From: Sphingobium sp. BYY-5
Lineage (GTDB): Bacteria > Pseudomonadota > Alphaproteobacteria > Sphingomonadales > Sphingomonadaceae
Assembly: GCF_022758885.1 (NCBI RefSeq)
Contig: NZ_JALEBH010000002.1
Span: forward strand, 558,001 to 622,000
Direction of reading: 5' to 3'
DNA length: 64,000 bases
Shown here: in pieces, positions 35,931-44,891 of the stretch
Position numbering within the stretch: the stretch's first letter is position 1
Layout of the letters: each line of letters begins with the position of its first letter
Translations under genes and position numbers: made by a program
The notes under the pieces: model-generated
The model's database searches: none
The model's input: the letters and a program-made list of their open reading frames with translations, nothing else
What the model was told of the DNA's origin: nothing

Positions 35931-37565
35931 ATGCCGTCAATTATCAACCCCGATTATGACGCAGTCGTGATCGGTGCGGGCGTCACCGGCATCTATCAAA
36001 CCTATCTACTCGACCAGAACGGAATGCGCGTGCTGGGCGTCGATGCAGCCGGTGATGTCGGGGGCACATGGTATTGGAACCGCTATCCGGGCTGCCGGCT
36101 GGATACGGAAAGCTATGCCTATGGCTATTTCGCGTTGAAAGGCATCCTCCCCGAATGGCGGTGGAGTGAGAATTTCGCCGGGCAGCCTGAAATGCTGCGT
36201 TACGTCAATGCGGCCGCCGACAAAATGGATATCCGGCGATTTTACAAGTTCAACACGAAGGTCGTATCGGCCCATTATAATGACGAAGGCAATGTCTGGG
36301 ATATCAGGCTGGACGATGGAACCGATCTGACCTGCCGTTATCTGATATCGGCCACTGGTCCTCTTTCGGCATCCAGCATGCCCGATTACATAGGGCTGGA
36401 CCTGTTCCAGGGCGAGGCCTTCCATTCGTCGCGCTGGCCGACGGATGCGGAGGGAAAGCCCAGGAATATCGACTTTACCGGCAAGCGGGTGGGGGTGATC
36501 GGCACCGGCGCCACGGGCGTTCAGATCATTCCCATCGTCGCGGAGACAGCACAAGATCTGCTCGTGTTCCAGCGTACGCCCAACTGGTGCACGCCGCTTG
36601 GCAATTCAGCCTTGAGCGACGAAGAAATGGACCTTATCCGCACCCGCTACCCGACGATATTGGAATATGTGAAAACCACGCCGACTGCCTTTCCCTATCA
36701 TCGCGACAACCGCAAGGCGAGCCAGGTATCGGAACGGGAGCGAACCGAATTTTTCGAGGATCTGTATGATCGGCCTGGCTACGGCATATGGTTAAGCGGG
36801 TTCCGGGATCTGCTGCTCCGCAAGGAATCGAATCAGTTCCTGGCTGACTTCGTGGCCGGCAAGATTAGGCAGCGGGTCCACGATCCTAAGGTCGCCGAGA
36901 AACTCATTCCCGTCGATCATCCGTTCGGCGCCAAGCGCGTTCCAATGGAAACCAACTATTACGAGGCCTATAACAAAGACAATGTCCACCTTGTGGACAT
37001 CAAGGAAACGCCGATCGACGAATTTGTAAAGAATGGCGCGAAGATAGGCGTCCAAGTCCATGCGTTAGACGTCATCATATTTGCCACAGGCTTTGATGGT
37101 GTGACCGGATCGCTCGACAGGATCGACATCAGGGGCCAAGGGGGCCAGCGGCTTATCGATGCGTGGGCCGAAGGCCCTTCGACCTTTCTTGGTCTCCAGG
37201 CTCGCGGATTTCCTAATTTCTTCACGCTTGTAGGGCCGCATAATGGGTCCGCCTTCTGCAATGTTGGCGTTTGCGGGGCGCTTCAAGCCGAATGGGTCTC
37301 AAGGATGCTGGGCTATATGAAAGCGCGCGCGCTGACTTTTGCCCAACCGGAACAGGCCGCCGAGGAGGAATGGACAAATGCCGTCTACGCCGACTTTGCA
37401 CGGACCCTGATGGCAGACACCAATGCTTGGTGGATAAAGGTCACACACCGACCTGACGGGACGGTGGTTCGCCGCACACTCGTCTATGTCGGCGGCGGCC
37501 CGGAGTATCGCAAACGGTGCGAGGAAGTCGCCTATAAAGATTATGCCGGTTTCGAACTTTCATAA
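35931..37565 (+). CDS. camG: FAD-dependent Baeyer-Villiger monooxygenase, OTEMO (CamG)-like
   Basis: 544 residues. FAD-binding GAGVTG (15-20), the BVMO fingerprint FQGEAFHSSRWP (159-170), NADPH-binding GTGATG (191-196), and NYYEAYNKDNVHLVDI with ATGFDGVTGSLDR. From memory, the protein is similar over its whole length to 2-oxo-delta3-4,5,5-trimethylcyclopentenylacetyl-CoA monooxygenase of the camphor pathway (545 residues), including the start AVVIGAGVTGIYQ and the end KDYAGFELS-type tail; no alignment was run. That enzyme turns a cyclopentenone acetyl-CoA into a lactone. The CYP101-type P450, ferredoxin and CoA ligase nearby fit the same route. Confidence 0.85.
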   Translation: MPSIINPDYDAVVIGAGVTGIYQTYLLDQNGMRVLGVDAAGDVGGTWYWNRYPGCRLDTESYAYGYFALKGILPEWRWSENFAGQPEMLRYVNAAADKMDIRRFYKFNTKVVSAHYNDEGNVWDIRLDDGTDLTCRYLISATGPLSASSMPDYIGLDLFQGEAFHSSRWPTDAEGKPRNIDFTGKRVGVIGTGATGVQIIPIVAETAQDLLVFQRTPNWCTPLGNSALSDEEMDLIRTRYPTILEYVKTTPTAFPYHRDNRKASQVSERERTEFFEDLYDRPGYGIWLSGFRDLLLRKESNQFLADFVAGKIRQRVHDPKVAEKLIPVDHPFGAKRVPMETNYYEAYNKDNVHLVDIKETPIDEFVKNGAKIGVQVHALDVIIFATGFDGVTGSLDRIDIRGQGGQRLIDAWAEGPSTFLGLQARGFPNFFTLVGPHNGSAFCNVGVCGALQAEWVSRMLGYMKARALTFAQPEQAAEEEWTNAVYADFARTLMADTNAWWIKVTHRPDGTVVRRTLVYVGGGPEYRKRCEEVAYKDYAGFELS

Positions 37566-37662
37566 TCGGGCGGTCACTGACCCTCATATCGGGCCATCGC
37601 GCATGCGACGGGTTAGCCGGTTTCGAAATCCCGCATCTCGTGCCAAAATCTGAGGACCAGAC

Positions 37663-38844
37663 ATGAACCCCATATATATTCTGGCAGGCGTTCGGACGGC
37701 GATCGGCGATTTTGGCGGCAGTCTGAAAGATTATCGGCCAGCGCAACTGGGCGCAGCCGTCATCGCAGAAGCGATCGCGCGGGCGAGTGTCGCCGCCGAT
37801 CAGATCGGCCATGTCGTCATGGGCAATGTCATTCCCAGTGAACCCAAGGACGCCTATCTGGCTAGGGTGGCGGCGGTCGACGCCGGCATTCCTGTCGAAG
37901 TGCCTGCCCTCACGCTGAACCGGCTATGCGGTTCAGGGGTCCAGGCGATCATCTCGGCCGCGCAGATGCTGGCGCTCGGCGAATGCGATTTCGCCGTCGC
38001 TGGTGGCGCTGAGTCCATGACTCGTTCGCCGCACCATGTCGCCGCGGCCCGGTTCGGACAGAAGATGGGCGACGTCAAAATGGTCGATGCGCTTATTGCG
38101 GTATTGAGCGATCCTTTCGAAGGCATCCACATGGGCGTGACCGCCGAAAATGTGGCCGCCGATCACGACATTTCGCGCGACGATCAGGACCGTCTTGCCG
38201 TCGAAAGTCATAGACGGGCGGCCCATGCCCAACGCGAAGGGCGTTTTGCATCCCAAATCCTGCCGATCGAAGTCAAGGATCGGAAGGGAACACGGATGTT
38301 CGACACTGACGAGCATGTTCGCGCCGAAGCCGGCATAGAGCAGCTTGCCGGGCTTCGGTCAGCCTTCAAGAAAGACGGCACCGTAACCGCGGGGAATGCT
38401 TCGGGCATCAACGACGGCGCAGCTGCGGTGGTCCTTGCATCCCGGACGGCCGTGGATGCCGGCAATCTGAAACCGCTGGCCCGTATCCTCAGTTGGGGTC
38501 ATGCCGGCGTACAGCCCGATCGAATGGGCGTAGGCCCGGTCAAGGCGGTTCCCATCGCCCTTGCGCGCGCGGGCCTTGCGCTTAACCAGATGGATGTCAT
38601 CGAATCGAACGAAGCCTTTGCGGCACAGGCTTGTGCCGTCGCCAAAGTCCTGGGCTTCGATCCGCAGAAGGTTAATCCGAACGGGTCCGGCGTGGCCCTG
38701 GGCCATCCGGTCGGCGCGACCGGCGCGATACTGACCGTCAAGACGATCTACGAATTGGAGCGGACTGGTGGGCGCTATGGATTGATCACCATGTGCATCG
38801 GCGGCGGACAGGGTATCGCCATGATCATCGAGCGGATGCAATAG
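37663..38844 (+). CDS. acetyl-CoA C-acyltransferase (thiolase)
   Basis: 393 residues, full length. Active-site Cys in NRLCGSGVQAI (near residue 90), His in ALGHPVGATGA, and the second Cys in MCIGGGQGIAM. The N-terminal IYILAGVRTAIGDFGGSLKD is typical of degradative thiolases. It follows the OTEMO-like gene by 97 bp in the same direction and probably carries out the thiolytic step of the acyl-CoA chain released after lactone opening. It could also serve general beta-oxidation. Confidence 0.92.
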   Translation: MNPIYILAGVRTAIGDFGGSLKDYRPAQLGAAVIAEAIARASVAADQIGHVVMGNVIPSEPKDAYLARVAAVDAGIPVEVPALTLNRLCGSGVQAIISAAQMLALGECDFAVAGGAESMTRSPHHVAAARFGQKMGDVKMVDALIAVLSDPFEGIHMGVTAENVAADHDISRDDQDRLAVESHRRAAHAQREGRFASQILPIEVKDRKGTRMFDTDEHVRAEAGIEQLAGLRSAFKKDGTVTAGNASGINDGAAAVVLASRTAVDAGNLKPLARILSWGHAGVQPDRMGVGPVKAVPIALARAGLALNQMDVIESNEAFAAQACAVAKVLGFDPQKVNPNGSGVALGHPVGATGAILTVKTIYELERTGGRYGLITMCIGGGQGIAMIIERMQ

Positions 38845-38881
38845 TATATCCGCCGACGATGCCTGCCGATGCCCGTCAAGA

Positions 38882-39652
38882 TCAACGGACGGAGATCAGT
38901 CCACCATCGACGGGGATGAGTTGCCCGGTGATGAAGCGGGAGCCGTCACTGGCCAGGAATAGCAGCACAGGTGCAAGATCGGTGTCGGCATCGCCGAACT
39001 TCCCACCCAGCGAGATCTGTTCCGCAGTTGCCTTGTCATGAGCGGCCAGATCCTCTGGCGACAGGGCCTCGCGAAAGCGCACGTACATCGGCGTTACTAT
39101 ATAGGGCAGCACCGCATTCAAACGGATGTTCCGCTTGCCCCACTCGCGTGCGACGCTGCGTGTCCAGGCGTGAACCGCCGCCTTCGATGCACCATAGACG
39201 GCATTGTTGATCTCGGCGGTCAGCCCGGATTCGGACCCGAAATTGATGATCGAGCCGCCGTCGGCCATGTGGCGATAGGCGGCGCCATTGGTATAGATGG
39301 TGCCGTTCACATTGACGTTGAAAAGCCAGGCCAGCGTCTCATCAGGGACATCGTGGGTAGGGGCGTGGCGATGGACGCCGGCGATATGAGCCAGCACGTC
39401 CAGGCCATTCAAACGTGCCGCAGCCGCATCGAAAGCTGCATCTACTTGTGCGCGATCGCCCACGTCGCATGAGATGAAGAAGGCCGAACCTGGTCCTTTA
39501 ACGGTCGCAGCGGCTGCGATCGCCTCTCCCTGTGCCGCGTCAATATCCATCGCGGCCACATGCGCGCCTGCTGCCACATAGGCGCGCAGGGCGGATGCCC
39601 CAATGCCTTGGGCCGCGCCGGTTACGATGATCTTTTTGCCGTGCAGGTCCAT
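38882..39652 (-). CDS. short-chain dehydrogenase/reductase (SDR)
   Basis: 256-residue classical [11 protein letters not shown] (12-19), a modified NNAG region ([11 protein letters not shown]), catalytic Ser in [13 protein letters not shown] with Tyr and Lys, and C-terminal [10 protein letters not shown]. Minus strand, convergent with the thiolase and 99 bp after the end of the crotonase gene upstream. Likely a hydroxyacyl-CoA or cyclic alcohol dehydrogenase of the same pathway; substrate not determinable. Confidence 0.87.
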   Translation of the reverse strand: MDLHGKKIIVTGAAQGIGASALRAYVAAGAHVAAMDIDAAQGEAIAAAATVKGPGSAFFISCDVGDRAQVDAAFDAAAARLNGLDVLAHIAGVHRHAPTHDVPDETLAWLFNVNVNGTIYTNGAAYRHMADGGSIINFGSESGLTAEINNAVYGASKAAVHAWTRSVAREWGKRNIRLNAVLPYIVTPMYVRFREALSPEDLAAHDKATAEQISLGGKFGDADTDLAPVLLFLASDGSRFITGQLIPVDGGLISVR

Positions 39653-39751
39653 GACGGTAATATCTTTCTATACGCAGCTAGGCTACACATGATTTTCTGT
39701 CGGGATCATGTCCCGCGTCTAAAGATTTTACGCCGCAAGGGCCCCTGGCTC

Positions 39752-40522
39752 TCACCGGCCTTGCCATTTTGGCACGCGCTTTTCCTTCCATGCCGACGCG
39801 GCTTCGCGGCAGTCTGCCGTCGCCGCGTGGGCATCGATGAGCGGATAGCGGCGACTGAGCGCCGTCTTCAATCCATGGTCCAGGCCCAGCAATGCAGCTT
39901 GCTTGCCAGCCTGGGACACCAAGGGGGCGCAGGCGAGGATCCTCCGGGTCCACCGTTCGGTGGTCGCGGCCAGATCCGCTAGGGGCGCGATTTCATTGAC
40001 CAAACCAAAGTGCAAGGCGCGGGCCGCGTCAAGCGGTTCACTCGCGATGATCATCGCCATCGCCACATGATGCGGCAGTTGACGAATAGCGCGATGCACG
40101 ACGCCGCAATGGTCGATAAGTCCTGCCCGTGCTTCTGGCAGGCGGAATTGCGTGTCGTCGGCTGCGATCAAGATGTCGGCGCACATCGCCATTTCGAATC
40201 CAAGGCCAAGGACATGGCCATGCACCACGGCGATCAGTGGCTTTTGAAGCGGCACAAGGCGACCGCCAATTCCTGTCAGTCCGCCGCCGAACGACAGTCC
40301 GTCCTGCGCGATGGGCGGATCAGAGATATCCGCCCCGGCGCAAAAGGCGCGATCTCCTGCGCCGGTAAGAAGCGCCACACGAATATCGGGATCGCTGTCT
40401 ATTCGCGCCCATGCCTGCGCCAACGCCCGGTCCATCTCAGCATTGATGGCGTTGAGGGTCGCAGGCCGATTGAGCCGGACCTCGGCCAGGTTTCCCCGAA
40501 CCGCAAAATCGATCAATGCCAT
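39752..40522 (-). CDS. enoyl-CoA hydratase/isomerase (crotonase family)
   Basis: 256 residues. Oxyanion-hole segment FCAGADISD, then VVHGHVLGLGFEMAM with the first catalytic Glu and FRLPEARAGL with the second, so a true hydratase is possible. The frame is open up to 40699, overlapping the SDR gene; ATG 40522 with GGAG 8-9 bases before it is the credible start, 23 bp after the SDR stop. Likely the hydration step in beta-oxidation of the ring-opened terpenoid acyl-CoA, with the flanking SDRs as dehydrogenases. Confidence 0.88.
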   Translation of the reverse strand: MALIDFAVRGNLAEVRLNRPATLNAINAEMDRALAQAWARIDSDPDIRVALLTGAGDRAFCAGADISDPPIAQDGLSFGGGLTGIGGRLVPLQKPLIAVVHGHVLGLGFEMAMCADILIAADDTQFRLPEARAGLIDHCGVVHRAIRQLPHHVAMAMIIASEPLDAARALHFGLVNEIAPLADLAATTERWTRRILACAPLVSQAGKQAALLGLDHGLKTALSRRYPLIDAHAATADCREAASAWKEKRVPKWQGR

Positions 40523-40544
40523 GGGCGCTGGCTCCATCCGGCGC

Positions 40545-41291
40545 TTAATGTGCCAGCATGCCGGCATCGACGAGATGTTCGGACCCGGTGATGTAGGAGG
40601 ATTCATCGGATGCCAGGAATAGGACGAGATTTGACACCTCGATCGGTTCAGCGATCCGCCCGAGCGGAATCTGGGCCAGCGCATCGCCGCCCACTTCATC
40701 GGTCGCCTCGACCATCATCGGCGTTTGGATGAAGCCGGGATGGACGGAATTGACCCGGATATTATGCTTGCCATATTCCATCGCCGTCGCCTTCGTCATG
40801 CCGCGGACGGCAAATTTGCTCGCGACATAGGCCAGACTGGGGAAACCGTAATTTGCGGCTATCCCAGCGATCGACGAGATGTTGACGATGGACCCGCGTC
40901 CGGCCTTCACCATGACAGGCAAGACTGCCTTCATGCCGTAAAAGACAGAATGCTGGTTGATCGCGCAAACCTGGTCATAGCCCTCTTCGGTCAGATCAGC
41001 GGTCGTCGCCATTGGACCCAATATGCCCGCATTGTTGACCAGAATGTCGATCGTCCCAAAGGCGTCGACAGCCGCCGCGATGACATTGGCCCAGGATTCC
41101 GGCGAGGTCACGTCATGAGGAATGAAGCTTGCCTGCTCGCCGAGTTCGGCCGCCAGCGCTTGCCCGCCTTCGACGTTGCGATCGGTAAGGATAACGTTGG
41201 CGCCTTCCTGCACGAACAGGCGGGCGTGCGACTCCCCCATGCCTCGCGCCGCGCCTGTGATGATGGCGGTTTTTCCTGTGAGGCGGCCCAT
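40545..41291 (-). CDS. short-chain dehydrogenase/reductase (SDR)
   Basis: 248-residue classical SDR: TGAARGMG (12-19), LVNNAGILGP, Ser in VNISSIAG, YVASK with Tyr and Lys, TGSEHLVDAG at the C-terminus. First gene of the minus-strand SDR/crotonase/SDR group. Its promoter faces that of the alcohol dehydrogenase operon and carries a CTAAT-type repeat 38 bp upstream of the ATG. Possibly oxidises the cyclic alcohol or a 3-hydroxyacyl-CoA. Confidence 0.88.
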   Translation of the reverse strand: MGRLTGKTAIITGAARGMGESHARLFVQEGANVILTDRNVEGGQALAAELGEQASFIPHDVTSPESWANVIAAAVDAFGTIDILVNNAGILGPMATTADLTEEGYDQVCAINQHSVFYGMKAVLPVMVKAGRGSIVNISSIAGIAANYGFPSLAYVASKFAVRGMTKATAMEYGKHNIRVNSVHPGFIQTPMMVEATDEVGGDALAQIPLGRIAEPIEVSNLVLFLASDESSYITGSEHLVDAGMLAH

Positions 41292-41328
41292 AATCTCTCC
41301 TATATCTGCCCGTTCGGCATTCAGTAGC

Positions 41329-41342
41329 CTAATTTCTATTAT
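41329..41342. promoter_or_regulatory. operator-like inverted repeat upstream of the SDR/crotonase operon
   Basis: CTAATTTCTATTAT, 9 of 10 arm bases matching CTAAT-N4-ATTAG, 38 bp before the SDR start at 41291 on the minus strand. Confidence 0.6.
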
Positions 41343-41529
41343 TAAAAGCGTTGCTTGATTGGAATGTCAAGAACAGCTTGGAATCTTGGCTTGCAACCAG
41401 CATTTTGGATTCATTTTTATCGCAAATAATTATTATAATACATTGTATTACAACATAATAGCAGTTTTTCCACGCCGCCATTCCCGATCGCGTGGAAGGC
41501 GTGTAATCATTAGCTGTTGCATATTTTAT

Positions 41530-41543
41530 CTAATTAAGATTAG
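41530..41543. promoter_or_regulatory. operator-like perfect inverted repeat upstream of the P450 operon
   Basis: CTAATTAAGATTAG, perfect arms. The following bases TTTGAT are shared with the copy at 47991. It lies about 90 bp before the alcohol dehydrogenase ATG in an AT-rich promoter region (41,340-41,550). Confidence 0.7.
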
Positions 41544-41634
41544 TTTGATGAGATTGGACGCCGGTTTGAACTGGCGCGAACAATATGATGGCGAAATGGC
41601 AGAGCCAGATCGCGTCCTTATCGAGAGGATGGCC

Positions 41635-42717
41635 ATGTACGGTAAAGCCGCAGTGCTCGTGGAAAAGAACCGCCTGGAAACATGGGATGTCGAGGTCCAT
41701 GCGCCTGAGCCGGGCGGGGCACTCGTCCGCACGATATTGGGTGGCGTGTGCGGCAGCGACGTGCATATCCTGACCGGTGAAGCAGGTGAGGTGCCCTTCC
41801 CGATCATATTGGGGCATGAAGGCGTGGGCGAAATCACCCAGTTGGGCGCTGGCGTTTTCACCGATTATGCCGGAACGCCCGTCAAGGCTGGCGATCTGGT
41901 GATCTGGTCGCCAATCGCACTGTGCCATCGCTGCTATTCCTGCACCGTGCTGGAACAGACGCCATGCGAAAACAGCCAATATTTCGAGGATGCGGCAAAG
42001 CCCAACTGGGGCAGCTATTCCGACTATGCCTGGCTGCCCAACAACATGCCCTTCTATCGCCTGCCCGACGGCGCGCAGCCTGAAGCGATCGCGGCGCTTG
42101 GCTGTGCCCTGCCCACCGTCCTGCGCGGCTTCGACCGTTGTGGCCCTGTTCGTTTCGGCGACTCCGTGGTTGTGCAGGGCGCTGGACCGGTCGGCTTGTC
42201 CGCCATCCTGGTCGCGGCGCAGGCCGGCGCGCGGGAGATCATCGTCATCGACGGCGCGCAAGCGCGTCTGGACGCCGCCATGACATTGGGCGCGACAGCG
42301 ACCGTGTCGCTCAGCCTGCCATCCGAAGAACGCAAGCGCATGATCTACGATCTTGTCGGCAAGCAAGGGCCGGATATCGTCATCGAGGCGGCGGGCGCAC
42401 TGCCCGCCTTTCCCGAGGGCGTGGATATCAGCGGCATCCATAGCCGCTACATCATCCTGGGTCTGTGGGGCGCGATCGGTACCCAGCCGATTTCACCGCG
42501 CGACCTGACGCTCAAGAACCTGACGATCGGTGGCGCGTCCTTCCCGGCGCCCAAAAACTATTATCAAGGGATGCAGTTTGCGGCGCGAGTGCAAAATCAG
42601 GTGCCGCTCGCGGCGCTGGTCAGCCATCGGTTCAGCATCAGCCAAGCGGCCGAGGCGCTGACCGTCACGAAAAATGGCGTCGCCACCAAGGCCGTCATCG
42701 ATCCCACCATCAGCTGA
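41635..42717 (+). CDS. zinc-dependent alcohol dehydrogenase (MDR superfamily)
   Basis: 360 residues. Catalytic zinc ligands lie in GGVCGSDVH (Cys) and LGHEGVGEI (His-Glu), and structural zinc cysteines in [15 protein letters not shown]. The NAD(P) fold is [22 protein letters not shown]. The frame is open from 41359, but MDR homology starts at [11 protein letters not shown] 41635 with GAGAGG 6 bases upstream is preferred over ATG 41629. It leads an operon with P450, flavin reductase and ferredoxin. In camphor catabolism an alcohol dehydrogenase oxidises the P450 product to a diketone; this enzyme is placed for that step. Confidence 0.9.
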   Translation: MYGKAAVLVEKNRLETWDVEVHAPEPGGALVRTILGGVCGSDVHILTGEAGEVPFPIILGHEGVGEITQLGAGVFTDYAGTPVKAGDLVIWSPIALCHRCYSCTVLEQTPCENSQYFEDAAKPNWGSYSDYAWLPNNMPFYRLPDGAQPEAIAALGCALPTVLRGFDRCGPVRFGDSVVVQGAGPVGLSAILVAAQAGAREIIVIDGAQARLDAAMTLGATATVSLSLPSEERKRMIYDLVGKQGPDIVIEAAGALPAFPEGVDISGIHSRYIILGLWGAIGTQPISPRDLTLKNLTIGGASFPAPKNYYQGMQFAARVQNQVPLAALVSHRFSISQAAEALTVTKNGVATKAVIDPTIS

Positions 42718-42730
42718 GAAGGACGCTGGC

Positions 42731-43984
42731 ATGAACGTCGATACGATCGCCCCTCCATCGGCCAAGCACCGCATGCCGATTCCGGATTATGTGCCAAACA
42801 AGCTGGTGCGCGAAGTCGATATCTATGATCTCGATGGCATCGAGGAGGGCGTACATGAGGCGTGGAAAAAGGTGCAGCAGCCTGACACGCCGCCTTTGGT
42901 CTGGACGCCCTATACCGGCGGTCACTGGATCGCCACACGCGGCGCCCTGATCGACGAGATTTATCGCAGCCCCGACCGCTTTTCGAGCCGGGTGATATGG
43001 GTGCCGCGCGAAGCCGGTGAGGCCTATGAAATGGTCCCCACCAAGATGGACCCACCCGAACATACGCCATACCGCAAAGCCATCGACAAGGGCCTCAACC
43101 TCGCTCAGATTCGCAAGGTCGAAAGCGATGTGCGGGCGGTTGCGGTCGAACTGATCGAAGGTTTTGCGGGGCAGGGCCATTGCGACTTCGCCACGGATTT
43201 CGCGAACATCTTCCCGGTCAAAGTCTTTCTGGCGCTTGCCGGCTTGCCGATGGAAGACGCGGCGGGTCTTAATGCGCTGGCCAAGGAAATGACCCGTCCG
43301 TCAGGTCATACGCCTGAGGAACAGGGCCGATCTTTAAGAGAGGCGAATGCAGGCTTCTTCGCCTATGTCGCGCCCATCATCGCGGAGAGGCGCGGGGGCA
43401 GCGGCACGGACCTCATTACGCAGATGGTGAATAGTGAAATCAACGGCGCGCCGATGCCCGAAGACAAGATGCTGGGCCTTGTCTCGCTGCTTCTGCTGGG
43501 CGGGCTCGATACTGTCGTCAACTTCCTCAGCTTCATGATGATCTACCTCGCCCGCCATCCAGAGACGGTCGAGGAGATGGTGGCTGACCCGATGAAGCTG
43601 CAACGAGGGGTCGAGGAGATGTTCCGGCGCTTCGCGGTCGTGTCCGATGCACGTTATGTCGTAGCGGATATGGAATATTACGGCACGCAGCTCAAGGCGG
43701 GCGATCTTATTCTCCTGCCGACCACATTGCACGGTCTTGACGACACCCAACATGCCGACCCGATGAAGGTCGATCTCTCGCGCCGCAACGTGACCCATTC
43801 TACCTTTGCGCAAGGGCCGCATCGGTGCGCGGGCATGCATCTGGCGCGCCTAGAAGTGCTCGTTACCTTGCAGGAATGGCTGGCCCGGATTCCTCGCTTC
43901 GCCCTGAAGGAAGGCGCAGCGCCCATCTATCATGCAGGCATTGTGTCTGCGGTCGAAGATATCCCACTGGTCTGGAAGGTTTGA
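42731..43984 (+). CDS. cyp101: cytochrome P450, CYP101 (P450cam)-family
   Basis: 417 residues from ATG 42731, 13 bp after the dehydrogenase. I-helix [12 protein letters not shown] (257-268, Asp260-Thr261), ExxR in VEEMFRRFA, and heme loop [10 protein letters not shown] (Cys366; the usual first Gly is Ala). From memory it matches P450cam along its length: [21 protein letters not shown] (Tyr99 equals camphor-hydrogen-bonding Tyr96), TRPSG, and the C-terminal [12 protein letters not shown]. Trp90 and Met101 replace Phe87 and Phe98 of the P450cam pocket, so the substrate may differ from camphor. It would hydroxylate a terpenoid ketone using the ferredoxin at 44519. Confidence 0.92.
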   Translation: MNVDTIAPPSAKHRMPIPDYVPNKLVREVDIYDLDGIEEGVHEAWKKVQQPDTPPLVWTPYTGGHWIATRGALIDEIYRSPDRFSSRVIWVPREAGEAYEMVPTKMDPPEHTPYRKAIDKGLNLAQIRKVESDVRAVAVELIEGFAGQGHCDFATDFANIFPVKVFLALAGLPMEDAAGLNALAKEMTRPSGHTPEEQGRSLREANAGFFAYVAPIIAERRGGSGTDLITQMVNSEINGAPMPEDKMLGLVSLLLLGGLDTVVNFLSFMMIYLARHPETVEEMVADPMKLQRGVEEMFRRFAVVSDARYVVADMEYYGTQLKAGDLILLPTTLHGLDDTQHADPMKVDLSRRNVTHSTFAQGPHRCAGMHLARLEVLVTLQEWLARIPRFALKEGAAPIYHAGIVSAVEDIPLVWKV

Positions 43985-43991
43985 AGAAAGC

Positions 43992-44483
43992 ATGTCCATA
44001 GTCGCTGATGCCACCTCCTTTCGGCAGATATTGGGTCATTATCCGACCGGTGTTTGCGCCATTACGGGCATGCAGAAGGACGGCATACCTGTAGCCATGA
44101 TCGTGGGGTCGTTCACCTCCGTCTCGCTCGCTCCCCCGCTGGTCGCCTTCTTCCCGGACAAGGCCTCATCCAGCTGGCCCAAGATCGAAGCCTGCGACGG
44201 ATTTTGCGTCAACATACTGGCGGACGATCAGGAAGGCCTGTGCCGCACGCTAGCGTCCAAAAATCCCAACAAGTTTGACGGTGTGCCGCATCATCTGTCG
44301 GCACGCGGCGCACCGATACTGGACGGCGCGCTGGCCTGGATTGACTGCTCCTTCCACGCCATTCATGAGGCAGGCGATCATTATATCGCTATCGGCGAGG
44401 TCCAGGCGCTCGACATCCATCACCCCGGCGCCCCTTTGCTGTTCCATAAGGGAAGCTACGGCAAGGTCGCCCCGCTTCTTTGA
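43992..44483 (+). CDS. flavin reductase (FMN-binding split barrel, RutF/HpaC/Fred-type)
   Basis: 163 residues from ATG 43992. Family pattern: FRQILGHYPTGVCAITGMQKDGIPVAMIVGSFTSVSLAPPLVAFFPDKASSSW, FCVNILADDQ and the end GAPLLFHKGSYGKVAPL. It reduces free FMN or FAD with NAD(P)H and passes it to two-component monooxygenases. It lies 7 bp after the P450, which does not need it; the diketocamphane-monooxygenase-like LLM protein at 51715 and the LLM protein at 48037 do, as does RutA at 56456. An identical partnership (Fred) exists in camphor degradation. Confidence 0.87.
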   Translation: MSIVADATSFRQILGHYPTGVCAITGMQKDGIPVAMIVGSFTSVSLAPPLVAFFPDKASSSWPKIEACDGFCVNILADDQEGLCRTLASKNPNKFDGVPHHLSARGAPILDGALAWIDCSFHAIHEAGDHYIAIGEVQALDIHHPGAPLLFHKGSYGKVAPLL

Positions 44484-44518
44484 AGCAAGATCCATTAGAA
44501 TTTGGAGAAAGCCGTTCC

Positions 44519-44836
44519 ATGGGCAATCTGATCGTCATTGATCGTTCAGGACAGGAACATAGCCTGTCAGCCACCGAAGGCTTGTCGGTGATGGAGGCTA
44601 TTCGCGATAACGGCCTGGACGAGTTGTTGGCGCTTTGCGGTGGCTGCTGTTCGTGCGCGACGTGCCATGTCTATGTCGAACTGGGCTATGAGCATCGATT
44701 TGGCCCCATGACCGACGATGAGAACGATCTGCTGGACAGCTCCGATCATCGCAAGGCGACCAGCCGTCTGTCATGCCAATTGGTTATGGATGGTGAACCA
44801 GGCTCCATCAGACTGGCCATAGCACCGGAAGACTGA
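44519..44836 (+). CDS. [2Fe-2S] ferredoxin, putidaredoxin-like
   Basis: 105 residues from ATG 44519 behind TTGGAGAA. Cluster ligands Cys40, Cys46, Cys49 and Cys86 (CGGCCSCATCHVYV and RLSCQLVM), with an extra Cys43-Cys44 pair. Spacing and length match putidaredoxin (Cys39/45/48/86), but the protein ends in APED, without putidaredoxin's C-terminal Trp that contacts P450cam. It is the probable electron donor to the P450 in the same operon. No ferredoxin reductase gene is present in the window, so the reductase must lie elsewhere. Confidence 0.92.
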   Translation: MGNLIVIDRSGQEHSLSATEGLSVMEAIRDNGLDELLALCGGCCSCATCHVYVELGYEHRFGPMTDDENDLLDSSDHRKATSRLSCQLVMDGEPGSIRLAIAPED

Positions 44837-44856
44837 AGCGGTCTGTGCATGGTTGA

Positions 44857-44885
44857 GGGCGGTGTCGTCACGACGCCGCCCTTTT
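44857..44885. terminator. strong rho-independent terminator, shared by convergent operons
   Basis: GGGCGGTGTCGT (44857-44868) pairs with ACGACGCCGCCC (44870-44881) with one G-T wobble, followed by TTTT. It ends the dehydrogenase-P450-ferredoxin operon; on the other strand it lies just beyond the ribB-like gene. Confidence 0.8.
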
Positions 44886-44891
44886 CTCGTT

